Source: Pelobates cultripes | Lineage: Eukaryota; Chordata; Amphibia; Anura; Pelobatidae | DNA: 64,000 nt | Direction: 5' to 3' | NCBI GenBank assembly: GCA_933207985.1 | Contig: OW240912.1 | Location: 256,049,393 to 256,113,392, forward strand | Part shown: positions 1 through 9,345 of the stretch, piece after piece | Layout: every line of letters begins with the position of its first letter | Position numbering within the stretch: position 1 is the first letter of the stretch | Notes under the pieces: generated by a model | The model's database searches: none | What the model was told of the DNA's origin: nothing | The model's input: only the letters and a program-made list of their open reading frames with translations | Translations under genes and position numbers: made by a program

Positions 1-5
1 ATCTA

Positions 6-482
6 ATGTTCTCCATAAGGGAGGTGCCACAAGCTTCTACGGGCTTCTCTCCTTTTGAACTTCTATATGCCCATCATCCCAGAGGTCTACTAGATATAGC
101 AAAAGAAACCTGGGAACAGGAATCCAATCCGTACCGTAGTGTAATTGAGCACATAGCTCAAATGCAAGATAGGATGGCGGCTGTCATGCCAATAGTTAAA
201 GAACATATGCAGAAAGCCCAAGATGCCCAGAAAAACAGTCATAATAAAAATGCCAGACTGAGAGTTTTTCACCCAGGAGACAGGGTACTTGTTTTGGTCC
301 CTACAGTAGAAAATAAATTTCTAGCATCTTGGCATGGCCCATATGAGGTTATTGAACAGGTTGGAGAAGTTAATTATAAAGTGAGACAACCCGATAGGAG
401 GAAACCTGAGCAAATATATCATATTAATTTACTAAAACCCTGGAAGGACAGAGAGGTCTTAACCTACTTCAGTTGTCACTGA
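6..482 (+). pseudogene. Gypsy integrase, C-terminal part (partial)
   Basis: The reading frame enters from beyond the window, so the ATG at 6 is an internal methionine. The product is the end of a retrotransposon integrase, which joins cDNA to host DNA. Residues 10-25 hold the usual STGFSPFELLY-type motif that closes the catalytic core. The C-terminal domain contains the GPY/F-like module (GPYEV near residue 111) and ends in the IYHINLLKPW motif near residues 138-147. The HHCC zinc finger and DDE residues would lie upstream and are not seen. The frame stops at 480-482, just where the RT frame should follow; the RT frame is one base out of register and is open back to about 465. A small indel around 455-470 is the simplest cause, although programmed shifting cannot be excluded. 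Confidence 0.85.
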
Positions 483-639
483 TAAGACTGGTAGTGAACT
501 TGAAGTAAATATACCAGACACCCTGTCCCCCCACCAGAAACAGGAAGTAAGGGACTTCATTGGTAGAAACCGGGATGTATTTTCTGTAGTTCCGGGCAGG
601 ACTAACGTTATCAAGCATGATATTGTTACAGAACCAGGG

Positions 640-2064
640 GTGAAGATAAGCCTTAAACCATACAGAATCCCAGAAGCACAGAAAGAGGCTGTAGCTGCTG
701 AAATTAAGAAAATGTTAGATCTTGATATTATTGAGGAATCCCAAAGCGAGTGGAACAGCCCTATAGTACTGGTGCCAAAACCTGATGGCTCGATAAGATT
801 TTGTAATGATTTTCGTAAATTAAATAGTGTGTCAAAGTTTGATGCTTATCCAATGCCTAGGGTCGATGAACTGATAGAGAGACTGGGTAAGGCTCGGTAC
901 CTGACTACTTTAGACCTGACGAAGGGTTATTGGCAAGTACCTCTTACAGACAGAGCAAAAGAAAAGACAGCTTTTTCTACAGCAGGGGGATTATTCCAAT
1001 ACAAGGTGCTACCATTTGGGTTACATGGGGCCCCTGCCACTTTTCAGAGACTGATTGATAGGATTTTGAAGCCTCACAGCCGTTATGCGGCCGCATACTT
1101 AGATGACATAGTCATTCACAGTCCTGACTGGGCTTCACATCTTCCCAAAGTGCAGGCAGTACTGGACTCTATTCGCTTAGCTGGTTTAACTGCTAACCCA
1201 TCTAAGTGTACTATAGGTTTGGAAGAGGCAAAATATCTGGGTTATTCAATTGGGAGAGGACTAGTTAAGCCCCAAACAGCAAAAGTGGAGGCCATACAAA
1301 ATTGGCCACACCCCCTCACTAAAAAGCAAGTTAGGACTTTCTTGGGACTTATTGGGTATTACAGGCGATTTATTCCTGGTTTTGCTACATTAGCAGCTCC
1401 TTTAACGGATCTCACAAAAGGAAAAGCCCCACTAGTGGTTAAGTGGTCAGTAGAGGTAGAAAAATCGTTTGTAACTTTGAAAGAGGCTTTGTGCACCCAA
1501 CCGGTTCTGGTAACCCCGGATTTCACTAAAGAGTTTATTGTCCAAACCGATGCATCAGAGATTGGGTTAGGGGCGGTTCTGTCTCAGGAAATTCAGGGTG
1601 AAGAACACCCAGTGTTTTATTTAAGTAGGAAGCTGACTCCCGCTGAAAAAAATTATTCTATAGTGGAAAAAGAATGCCTTGCCATAAAATGGGCCTTAGA
1701 CTCACTAAAATATTATCTACTGGGCAGAAAATTTAGGTTGGTCACAGACCATGCCCCCTTAACCTGGATGAGTCAAAACAAAGATAATAATGCCAGGGTG
1801 ACAAGGTGGTTCCTCAGTTTACAACCATTTCATTTTACAGTTGAACATAGGCCGGGTTCTAAACATGGAAATGCTGACAGTTTGTCGCGAGAAAATTTGT
1901 TTTCTGTGGTCGCTCACCCCACTAGGTCTGAGCTGGGGGGGAGGATATGTAACAGAGTGTTGGGGATGGTGGTCAGGGGTGTATATCTGGCACCCAGACT
2001 TTTGCACAGCCACTATCCTGACATGTGGGTAAGCACATGCAGCCCCAGGGAAAGTGAAGTTTAA
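640..2064 (+). CDS. Gypsy reverse transcriptase-RNase H polyprotein segment
   Basis: This part of Pol copies element RNA into DNA and degrades the RNA strand. The RT domain covers roughly residues 1-215, with the first catalytic aspartate in LDLTKGYW (D92) and the YLDD box at 153-156. The sequence FGLHGAPATFQ near 126-135 is typical of gypsy RTs. RNase H follows, with candidate catalytic residues D304 (QTDASE), E343, D370 and D413 (NADSLSR). The ATG at 640 is only the first methionine in an open frame that extends back to about 465. The frame runs past the true protein end into the LTR, so roughly the last 40 residues encoded after 1948 are read-through of LTR sequence. No stop interrupts RT or RNase H. 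Confidence 0.88.
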   Translation: MKISLKPYRIPEAQKEAVAAEIKKMLDLDIIEESQSEWNSPIVLVPKPDGSIRFCNDFRKLNSVSKFDAYPMPRVDELIERLGKARYLTTLDLTKGYWQVPLTDRAKEKTAFSTAGGLFQYKVLPFGLHGAPATFQRLIDRILKPHSRYAAAYLDDIVIHSPDWASHLPKVQAVLDSIRLAGLTANPSKCTIGLEEAKYLGYSIGRGLVKPQTAKVEAIQNWPHPLTKKQVRTFLGLIGYYRRFIPGFATLAAPLTDLTKGKAPLVVKWSVEVEKSFVTLKEALCTQPVLVTPDFTKEFIVQTDASEIGLGAVLSQEIQGEEHPVFYLSRKLTPAEKNYSIVEKECLAIKWALDSLKYYLLGRKFRLVTDHAPLTWMSQNKDNNARVTRWFLSLQPFHFTVEHRPGSKHGNADSLSRENLFSVVAHPTRSELGGRICNRVLGMVVRGVYLAPRLLHSHYPDMWVSTCSPRESEV

Positions 2065-2249
2065 ATGTAGGTTTTTTTTCCTCTGTTGTTATTTGGGTCC
2101 CTGGGGTGGAGTATTCGGAAGAGCAGGGTGGGCCGATTCTCCACCCACTGTCAGAGTGGTTGTGCATGAGTCCAGCCCAGGTTTTCCATAGAGTTCTGGC
2201 TCACTGCCTAACGAGGTCATTAGCCTCACCTGTAGGGGCTGTGAGCAGC

Positions 2250-2256
2250 TATATAA
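2250..2256 (+). promoter_or_regulatory. TATA box in LTR U3
   Basis: TATATAA lies about 300 bp into the LTR and about 115 bp before the AATAAA, a normal spacing for an LTR promoter. Assignment is by position and motif only. Confidence 0.5.
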
Positions 2257-2368
2257 CTGCAGTTAAAGCAGGGTGAAGTGAGGGAAGTGTTTTGGAGGAG
2301 AAAGAAGGTGTTTTGTGGAGAAAGAAGATTTGCTGTTCATTGTATCCTGTTACTTCACAACAACAGAA

Positions 2369-2374
2369 AATAAA
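2369..2374 (+). promoter_or_regulatory. Poly(A) signal in LTR
   Basis: AATAAA lies downstream of the TATA box inside the LTR, where the R region would end. Confidence 0.5.
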
Positions 2375-2562
2375 CAGGCCAGAGGCCTTTTTGAAACTGG
2401 ACTTTGTCTTGACCTGGTTTTCTTACCCTAGAGGGCTGTGCGGTTGCCAAAAGAGCCTGGACAAACACACACAGGAAAGTAAGTTTGTCACAATATATAT
2501 ATATATTAAATAAAATAAAATTGTGTTTAATATTTTATTAGTTTAGTCTGTTAGTGTGAAAC

Positions 2563-4219
2563 ATGCAGCGCATGTACAGCTTGGAGGAGGCATATGCCTT
2601 CTTGGCGTCAGACTCTGACGCCACTGACACTGCGTCCGATTTTGATCCAGAACAGTTTAGCGTTTAGTGACATGTCATCTGTGTGTGAGACAGCTGCTAA
2701 AAGAAGCTGTGCTTCCCCTGCTACGCCGAATGTGGAGGAGGACTGGGTACCTCCACAGTCAGCTAAGCCAAACATCCCCCCTTTTAGTGCTAACGCAGGC
2801 ATTAATGTGAATGTGGTTGACTTCTCCCCTATACAATATATGGAGTTATTTTTAGGGGATACCATCTGGGAGGAGATTGTTTCCCAGACTAATTTATACG
2901 CTAGCCAATTTAATGAGACCAATCCAGGTAGCTATACAGTCAGGGAGCATGCTTGGCATCCCACGGATGTCCCTGAACTTAAAATATTCTGGGCTCTTAC
3001 CATGCTCATGGGGATAATAAAGAAGCCATCAATCTGCTCTTACTGGAGCACCAACCCAATTTGTTCGACTCCTATATACTCCCAAACAATGCCTAGACCA
3101 AGATATGAGCTGCTGCTGAGATGCTTACATTTCAACGACAATACGCTCTGTCACCCCAGAGATCACCCCCAATATGATAGGCTTCATAAAATACGCCCTC
3201 TGGTAAACCATCTTCAGAACAGATTTTCTGAAGTTTATACTCCTCAACAAAATTTATCTATTGATGAATCCCTTATGAAATATAAAGGGAGATTTGGGTT
3301 ATCCCCTCAAAGCTGTCTAGGTATGGCATTAAAGTGTACAAACTGTGCGAGAGCGAAAGTGGCTACACATTTGCCTTTCGTGGATATAAGGTGAAAGATG
3401 GTCAGCTGAACCCTCCTTGCTGTCCTGACTCTCTGGGGACAAGTGGGAAACTTGTTTGGGACCTACTGATCCCCTTGTTCAATAAGGGTTACCACCTTTA
3501 TGTTTACAATTTTTACAGCAGTGTCCACTTGTTTAAAATTCTTTATCGTTTGCAGACACTGGCCTGCGGCACTGTAAGAAGAAATGCTAAGGATTTCCCC
3601 AGACCTCTCATAGAGGCCAAATTAAAAAAAGGTGAATGCAAAGCTCTGCGCAAAGCTGAACTGCTTGCGCTAAAATTTAAGGACAGGAAGGATGTTCACA
3701 TGCTAACAACCATCCATAACGAAAGCATGTCAGACATCACTGTCCGAGGCAGGGTACAGACAAAACCTGTTTGCGTCAGGGCTTATAACAGGCACATGGG
3801 GGGGTGTTGATTTGGCTGATCAGCTGATGTAGCCATATCTTATCTTAAAAAAGACAAAAGCCTGGTATAGAAAGGTGTCTATCTACCTGTTGCAAGTAGC
3901 AACACATAATTAATTTTTACTCTTTAAAAAAATGAATCCAGGAAGAACCACCTATCTCCAATTTCAGCTCAAGCTGATTTCCACAATAATTAATGGAGAT
4001 GGTCAAGTTCCAACAACGGTGCAAGAGGAGTCCAGACATTTTATTTTTAAGACACCGCCAACACCAAAAAAAAGAAATCCCCAGAAACGTTGCCGGGTCT
4101 GTTATAAAAAAGGGAAAACAACAGACACCCCTTTTCACTGTCCCGATTGCCCTACAAAACCTGGACTGTGTATTGGAGCATGTTTTAAGGTCTACCACAC
4201 AGAAAATACATTTTTATAA
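2563..4219 (+). pseudogene. piggyBac (Uribo-like) transposase, copy 1, decayed
   Basis: This encodes the remains of a piggyBac transposase, a DDD enzyme that cuts and pastes at TTAA. The likely original start is the ATG at 2563 (MQRMYSLEEA), not 2594. A deletion near 2655-2668 stops that frame, and reading resumes at about 2669. The core has AWHPTD, YWSTNPI and the first catalytic aspartate in IDESL. A second deletion near 3295-3325, visible against copy 2, shifts the frame. The second catalytic aspartate is replaced: the copy reads VYNFY near 3505 where copy 2 has VDNFY. A frameshift then falls at the third-aspartate region (about 3800-3812) and stop codons follow. The C-terminal cysteine-rich finger survives at 4090-4200 (CRVC, CPDC, CIGAC). 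The gene is dead. Confidence 0.9.
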
Positions 4220-4439
4220 TACTTGTTCCTGATTTATTTTTTTGGTTTATTTTTAAAGCAGCAAATTTCTGTTAGTCAGTATCCTTCCCCCAAATCTCCA
4301 GTTAGATTCTTTTTGTAGGAGTTAGTTTACAGATTGCTGCTAATGGAAGTTTTAGTCTCATTTAGTCTGTTTTTATCAGTTTTAGTCTGTTTTTAGTATA
4401 TAAAAAAAATAATTGTGTGTTAGTAACTCTGTGTTAGTC

Positions 4440-5970
4440 AGACTCTGGCACCACTGACACTGCGTCCGATTTTGACCCAGGTCAGTTTTCTGACACATCT
4501 AGTGACATGTCATCTGTGTGTGAGCCGGCTGCAAAAATAAGCTGTGCTTTCTCTGCTACGCCAAAGGTGGATGAGGAACGGGTTTCTCCACAGTTAGCTG
4601 AGCCCAAAATTCCCCCTTTTAGTGCCAACACAGGCATTAATGTCAATGTGGATGACTTCTCCCCTATGCAATATATGGAGCTATTTTTAGGGGATACCAT
4701 CTGGGAGGAGATTGCTCCCCAGACTAATTTATATGCTACACAATTTATTGATACCAATCCAGATAGCTATGCAGTCAGGGAGGAGTGTACTTGGCATCCC
4801 ACAGATGTCGCTGAACTTAAAAAATTCTGGGCTCTTACAATTCTCATGGGGATTATAAAGAAGCCATCAATTCACTCTTACTGGAGCACCAACCCAATCT
4901 GTCCCAACCCCAATCTGTCCCAAACCATGCCTAGAACAAGATATGAGCTGCTGCTGAGATACTTACATTTCAATGACAATACCCTCTGTCACCCCAGAGA
5001 TCACACCCAATCTGATAGGCTTCATAAAATACGCCCACTGCTAGACCATCTTCAGCACAAATTTACTGAAGTAAATTTTTTTTATCTATTGATGAATTGT
5101 TAATGAAATATAAAGGGAGATTAGGATTCAAACAATACATCCCCTCAAAGCGCTTTAGGTATGGCGTAAAATTCTATAAACTGTGCGAGAGCGAAAGTGG
5201 CTATACATTTGCCTTTCGTGTATATAAGGGGAAAGATGGTCAACTGGACCCTCCTGGCTGTCCTGACTCTCTGGGGACAAGCAGGAAACTTGTTTGGGAC
5301 CTACTGATCCCCTTGTTCAATAAAGGTTACCACCTTTATGTGGACAATTTTTATAGCATTGTCTTCAGGGTTTCTAGATACTGGCCTGTGGCACTGTGAG
5401 AAGAAATGCCAAGGATTTCCCCAGATCTTTTATAGAGGCCAAATAAAAAAAAAGTGAATGTAAAGGTCTGCACAAAGCTAAAGTGCTTTCAATAAAATGT
5501 AAGGACAGGAAGTATGTTAATATACTAACCAGCATTCATGACGAAAGCATGTCAGACGTCACTGTCTGTGGCAGAGTACAGACCAAACCTGTTTGCATCA
5601 GGGCTTATAAAATGCACATGGAGGTGTTGATTTGGCTGATCAGCTGATGCAGCCATATCTTATCTTAAGAAAGACAAAAGCCTGGTATAAAAAGGTGGCT
5701 ATCTACCTGATGCAAGTAGCAACACATAATTCATATTTACTCTTTAAAAAAATGAATCCAGAAAGAACCACCTTTCTCCAATTTCAGTTCAAGCTGATTT
5801 CCACAATAATTTATGAAGTTCCAACAACGGCGGCCAGAGGAGTACAGACATTTTATTTTTAAGATACCGCCAACTGCAAAAAAAACAAATCCCCTGAAAC
5901 ATTGCCGGGTCTCTTATAAAAAAGGGAAAAGGACAGACACCACTTTGCACTGAATTTTTCTTTTGAAAGC
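4440..5970 (+). pseudogene. piggyBac (Uribo-like) transposase, copy 2, decayed
   Basis: This is a second copy of the same transposase, directly downstream and in the same orientation, clearly homologous at the nucleotide level to copy 1 from about 4440 onward. It lacks the first ~20 codons that copy 1 keeps. The frame from 4507 runs to a T-run at about 5078-5085, where the frame slips just before the IDE aspartate motif. Reading continues at 5097-5399 and includes an intact VDNFY second aspartate. Further shifts follow near 5360-5400. The stretch 5632-5862 keeps the third-aspartate region upstream of ADQLMQPYLIL and the TKAWYKK motif. The C-terminal cysteine finger is damaged around 5900-5950. 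The copies may be a tandem duplication or two nearby insertions. Confidence 0.87.
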
Positions 5971-6059
5971 AGCAAATTTTGGTTAGTCAGTTTCCTTCCC
6001 CCAAATCTCCAGTTAGATTCTTTTTGCAGGAGTTAGTTTAGAGAATGCTGCTAAAGGTG

Positions 6060-7416
6060 CATTTGATACCTGCACATCTGAAATTTGTTTAGCACAATGG
6101 TTGGGGGAAGGATGTGAAAACACCCCATATACAATACCCTGGAATATCTACTTTATAAAAATATAAACTTTCATGATGTTAACATCAACTGGGGGATGCA
6201 AAAATATGCCAAACTGAAGATAGGCCAAGCATACCTATATATCAAGTTGAAAAACTGATATGTACAAGTCTCGATTGTGGCCTTTTAGCCCCCAAACAAC
6301 CCAGCAAACCTATGCATGGGTGATATCACTGTACTCAGGATATGTTGCTGAACACATATTGGGGTGTTTGACAGTGTCACATAACCGGATCTGTTAATTC
6401 ATGCCTAAAATACAATGTGTGTGAACAAAACACAAAAACAATTACTACCTAAAAGTTTGACAAAGTCTGGTGGTAGAATTAGTGCATGAAAAGTGTTAAA
6501 ATACCACCATTTGAAATACCCTAAGGTGTCTACTTTCCAAAAATATATGGTTCGGTGGGCGTAAAATACATTGGCCGGCCTTACAAATGTCCCATTAGGA
6601 CATGTGCGCAGGTTGACTACATGTCAAAATTCCAAGTTGAAAAATGGATATGCGCACCTGCCAAATGTGGCCTTTTAGCCCCCAAACAACCGGACAAGCC
6701 TATGCATGGGTGGTATCACTGTACTTGGGAGATGTTGCTGAACACATATTAGTGTGTTTTTTGGCAGCAACACATAACAGGATCTGTAAGTTTATACCTG
6801 AATTGCAATGTATGTGAAAAATAAAAACTACCTATGCAAAGTTTGGCAAAGACTGGTGGTAAAATGGCTGCATAGAAAGTGTCAAAATATCCTTAGATGA
6901 ATACCCTGGGTTGTCTACTTTAAAAAAATATATATACATGTGGGGTGTTTTCCAGAGATTTATGACAGATAATAGTGTTACAATGCCAAAAAATGTTAAA
7001 AAATGTATGTTTTGAAACCGCAATATCCTACTTGTACTTATAGCCCTATAACTTGCAAAAAAAAAGCATGTAAACACTGGGTATTTTTAAACTCAGGACA
7101 AAATTTCAAATCTATTTAGCATTTTTTTTCATTAACTTTTGTAGATGAGTAAAAGATTTTTCAAGTAAAAGTAAAACAAAATGTATTTTTTTCAATTTTG
7201 CATCATATTTTTTTTAAATTAAATTACATGAGATTATATAAATAATGGTGTGTAAAGAAAGCCCTTTTTGTCCTGAAAAAAACCAATATATAATTTGTAT
7301 AGGAATAGTAAATGAGAGAGCGGAAAATAACAGCTTAACACAAACACCACAAAAGTGTAAAAAGAGGCCTGGTCGCAAATGTACAACATCGCAAAAACAG
7401 TCCGGTCCTTAAGGGA
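6060..7416. mobile_element. piggyBac-type non-autonomous arm
   Basis: No coding potential is seen. The right edge at about 7401-7416 reads TCCGGTCCTTAAGGG, the inverse of the TTAACCCTTAAGGACCGGA termini familiar from frog piggyBac-type elements; the outer TTAA appears mutated. The interior repeats the motif AATACCC..GG..GTCTACTTT..AAAAATATA, also found in the foldback elements at 42.4-43.2 and 59.0-60.9 kb. It may be the 3' arm of the element that carried transposase copy 2. Confidence 0.5.
6140..6890. repeat. About 390-bp tandem repeat, two copies
   Basis: The block GGCCTTTTAGCCCCCAAACA occurs near 6280 and again near 6670. The surrounding text (TATGCATGGGTG.TATCACTGTACT, GATGTTGCTGAACACATATT, CTACTTT..AAAATATA) recurs at the same spacing of roughly 390 bp. 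The copies are diverged but collinear. A partial third unit begins near 6890 (AATACCCTGGGTTGTCTACTTT). Confidence 0.7.
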
Positions 7417-7635
7417 TGAATACACATTTTATATTATAATGTTTCACAGTTAAAATATTTCTATATTTTTTGATTCTACACTTATTTAATAATTAAATAA
7501 GGAGTAAATTTCCTACCTGTGAAAATATGTTTATCTGTTTACAAATCAGAACTATTTAATCACATTGGTTGACCACACATTGAAACTTCATGGAAATGTG
7601 TTTATTTAATACTATATTTTGTATAAGTTTTTTTA
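7417..7635. other. AT-rich sequence, nothing recognised
   Basis: No reading frame, repeat or RNA gene is recognised between the piggyBac-type end and the next hAT-type element. Confidence 0.5.
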
Positions 7636-8538
7636 CTGAGTCCCATGGATGTAACTAGCTACTGCTGGGCCCCAGTGCAAAATTCAGAGAAGGGCCCTTC
7701 TCGCTTACCTCTAAGCAAAAGGCTTCAGTGAGATGTGTGTGGTGGCTGTGTGTGATTGTCCAGGGGCTGGCTAAGTGGGATTGTGGTGGTTGGTTAAGTG
7801 TGATAGTTTGTATGTATGTTTGTATGAATGTGATTGTGTGCAAGATCAGCTGTGTGTAATTGTGTTTGGGGTTTGGCTGAGTGTGAAGGAGTTGGGGTTA
7901 ATTATATTAATATAGAATTCTGATTATAATAAAGACATAGGTGCACACACACAACAGATAGGCACACACCGCACATACTCAGGCATATATAGGTGGAGAC
8001 ACAAACCAAGGCAATACACACAGGCACAGGCAAACACAGGCATGTATACTGGCATACATCGGCACCGAACCCGGAAGTGTTACCGCATGACAGTGACTGC
8101 CTCGATCACTCCTCCCAGCTTACACCGGGAGGAAGAGAAGAGAGTTAGAGTGGGAACTCTGCTGCGACCAGTGTATGCCTCTCCACCAGTGGGAACTCTG
8201 CTGCGAACTTCCATCAAGCTGAGCCATCACTGGACCCCAGGGAAAGTTACCCTGCTGCACCTAAAATGTATGTGTGTGTGTTTGTATTTGTGTCTGTATG
8301 TGTGTGTGTGTCTATATGTATGTGTGTGTTTGAATGCATGTATGTATGTATGTATGCGTGTGTCTGTATATGTGTGTGTGTCTGCATGTGTATCTGTTTG
8401 TCTGCATGTGTGTGGGGGCAACGTAAGGGAGGGGGAGGGTAGACGTATGATGAGGTGGCGGGGGTTAGACGTATGGGGGCTCCAGGGTAGTTTTCGCACC
8501 GGGACCCTGTGGTTTTTAGTTACGCTTCTGGACTCAGG
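7636..8538. mobile_element. hAT-like non-autonomous element A
   Basis: The ends form an imperfect inverted repeat of about 40 bp. The left end reads CTGAGTCCCATGGATGTAAC and continues to GGGCCCCAGTGC; the right end, reverse-complemented, reads CTGAGTCCAGAAGCGTAACT and continues to GGGTCCCGGTGC. There is no transposase. The interior holds an exon-like GC-rich segment (8095-8265) followed by a (GT)n tract. The superfamily is inferred from the CAGGGCCC-like termini shared with better-defined neighbours; a clean target duplication is not seen. Confidence 0.6.
8265..8415. repeat. (GT)n / (ATGT)n microsatellite
   Basis: Runs of TGTGTG and TATGTATG inside element A. The open frames across it on both strands are artefacts of simple sequence. 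Confidence 0.9.
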
Positions 8539-9345
8539 CATAGGCTTACACAGAGACACACAGATTTGTTTTCCTAGCACATCCCACAGATGTTAAATTG
8601 TATTGAGATCTGGGGAATTTGGAGGCCAAGACAATAACCTGAACTTTATGTCATGTCCCTTAAACCATTCCTGAACAGTGTGGCATGGTGTGTTATTAAG
8701 AGGTCACTGTCATCAGTGAACCCCATTGCGATAAAGGAGTATATTGTAGGTGGTCTGCAACAATCTCAAGGTAAGTGGTACGTGTAAAGTAACACCCACA
8801 TAAAAGCCAGGACCCAAGGTTTCCCAGAAGAACATTGCCCAGAGCATAACACTGCCTGTGCCGCCTTGCCTTCTTCCCATAGTGTATTTTGCTGCCATCT
8901 CTCACAGGTAAACAATACCTGAGTTCATCTGATCTAAAAGAAAACATGATTCATCGGACCAGGCAACCTACTTCCATCATTCCATGGTCCAGCTCTGACA
9001 CTCACAGACCCATTGAAGACACTCTGACCGGTCTGCAGCTACGCAGCCCCATAACCACAAACTGTGATGCACATTGTTTTCTGACACCTTTCTATGTGGG
9101 CCAGCATTAAGCTTTTCAGCAATTTGATCTGTGTGATCAGACCAGACGAACTTGCCTTTGCTCCCCACATGCGTTAATGAGCCTTGGGCCCCGTGACCAT
9201 GATGGCTGTTCACTGGTTGTCCTTCCTTGCACCTCTTTTGGTAGGTACTTACCAGTGCATACTGGAAACACCCCACAACACTTGCCGTTTTGAAGATGCT
9301 CTGACCCAGTCTTCTATCCATCACTACTTGGCACTTGTGTTTACT
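8520..9345 (-). pseudogene. Tc1/mariner-type transposase, decayed
   Basis: Read on the minus strand, this is a Tc1-family transposase. The N-terminal helix-turn-helix region (MDRRLGQSIFKTASVVG, then VSTYQK) is at about 9320-9230. The middle (MGRRQGGTGSVMLWAMF, LGPGF) is at 8885-8790. The end (SWPPNSPDL, then HLWD) is at about 8640-8570 and includes the segment that carries the last acidic catalytic residue in this family. Frame changes separate the pieces, and a stretch of the first-aspartate region between about 9000 and 8890 is missing. Element A abuts the 3' end. The same Tc1 family leaves a 5' fragment at 50.4-50.6 kb. Confidence 0.82.

Larger units (their letters stand above)
1..2492 (+). 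mobile_element. Gmr1-like Ty3/gypsy retrotransposon, 3' portion
   Basis: The order seen is integrase C-terminus, then reverse transcriptase and RNase H, then a polypurine stretch and an LTR. Most Ty3/gypsy elements have integrase last. Integrase before RT is the known hallmark of the Gmr1 clade of fish and other vertebrates, and the RT motifs are of gypsy type. The 5' LTR, gag, protease and most of the integrase lie off the left edge. The right end is at CACA around 2489-2492, followed by an AT microsatellite. The frame break between integrase and RT means this copy is probably not functional. Confidence 0.85.
1948..2492 (+). repeat. 3' LTR of the Gmr1-like element
   Basis: The LTR starts TGTAAC directly after the purine run AGCTGGGGGGGAGGA (about 1931-1945), which fits a polypurine tract, and ends GTCACA. 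The ends form the short imperfect inverted repeat expected of LTRs. Length is about 545 bp. The upstream LTR is outside the window, so the ends rest on signals and not on a pairwise alignment. Confidence 0.72.

Noticed and set aside
8227..8596. Open frames on both strands across (GT)n, including a cysteine- and valine-rich 184-residue frame
   Set aside because: The frame is generated by simple sequence; no domain and it spans element and Tc1 borders.
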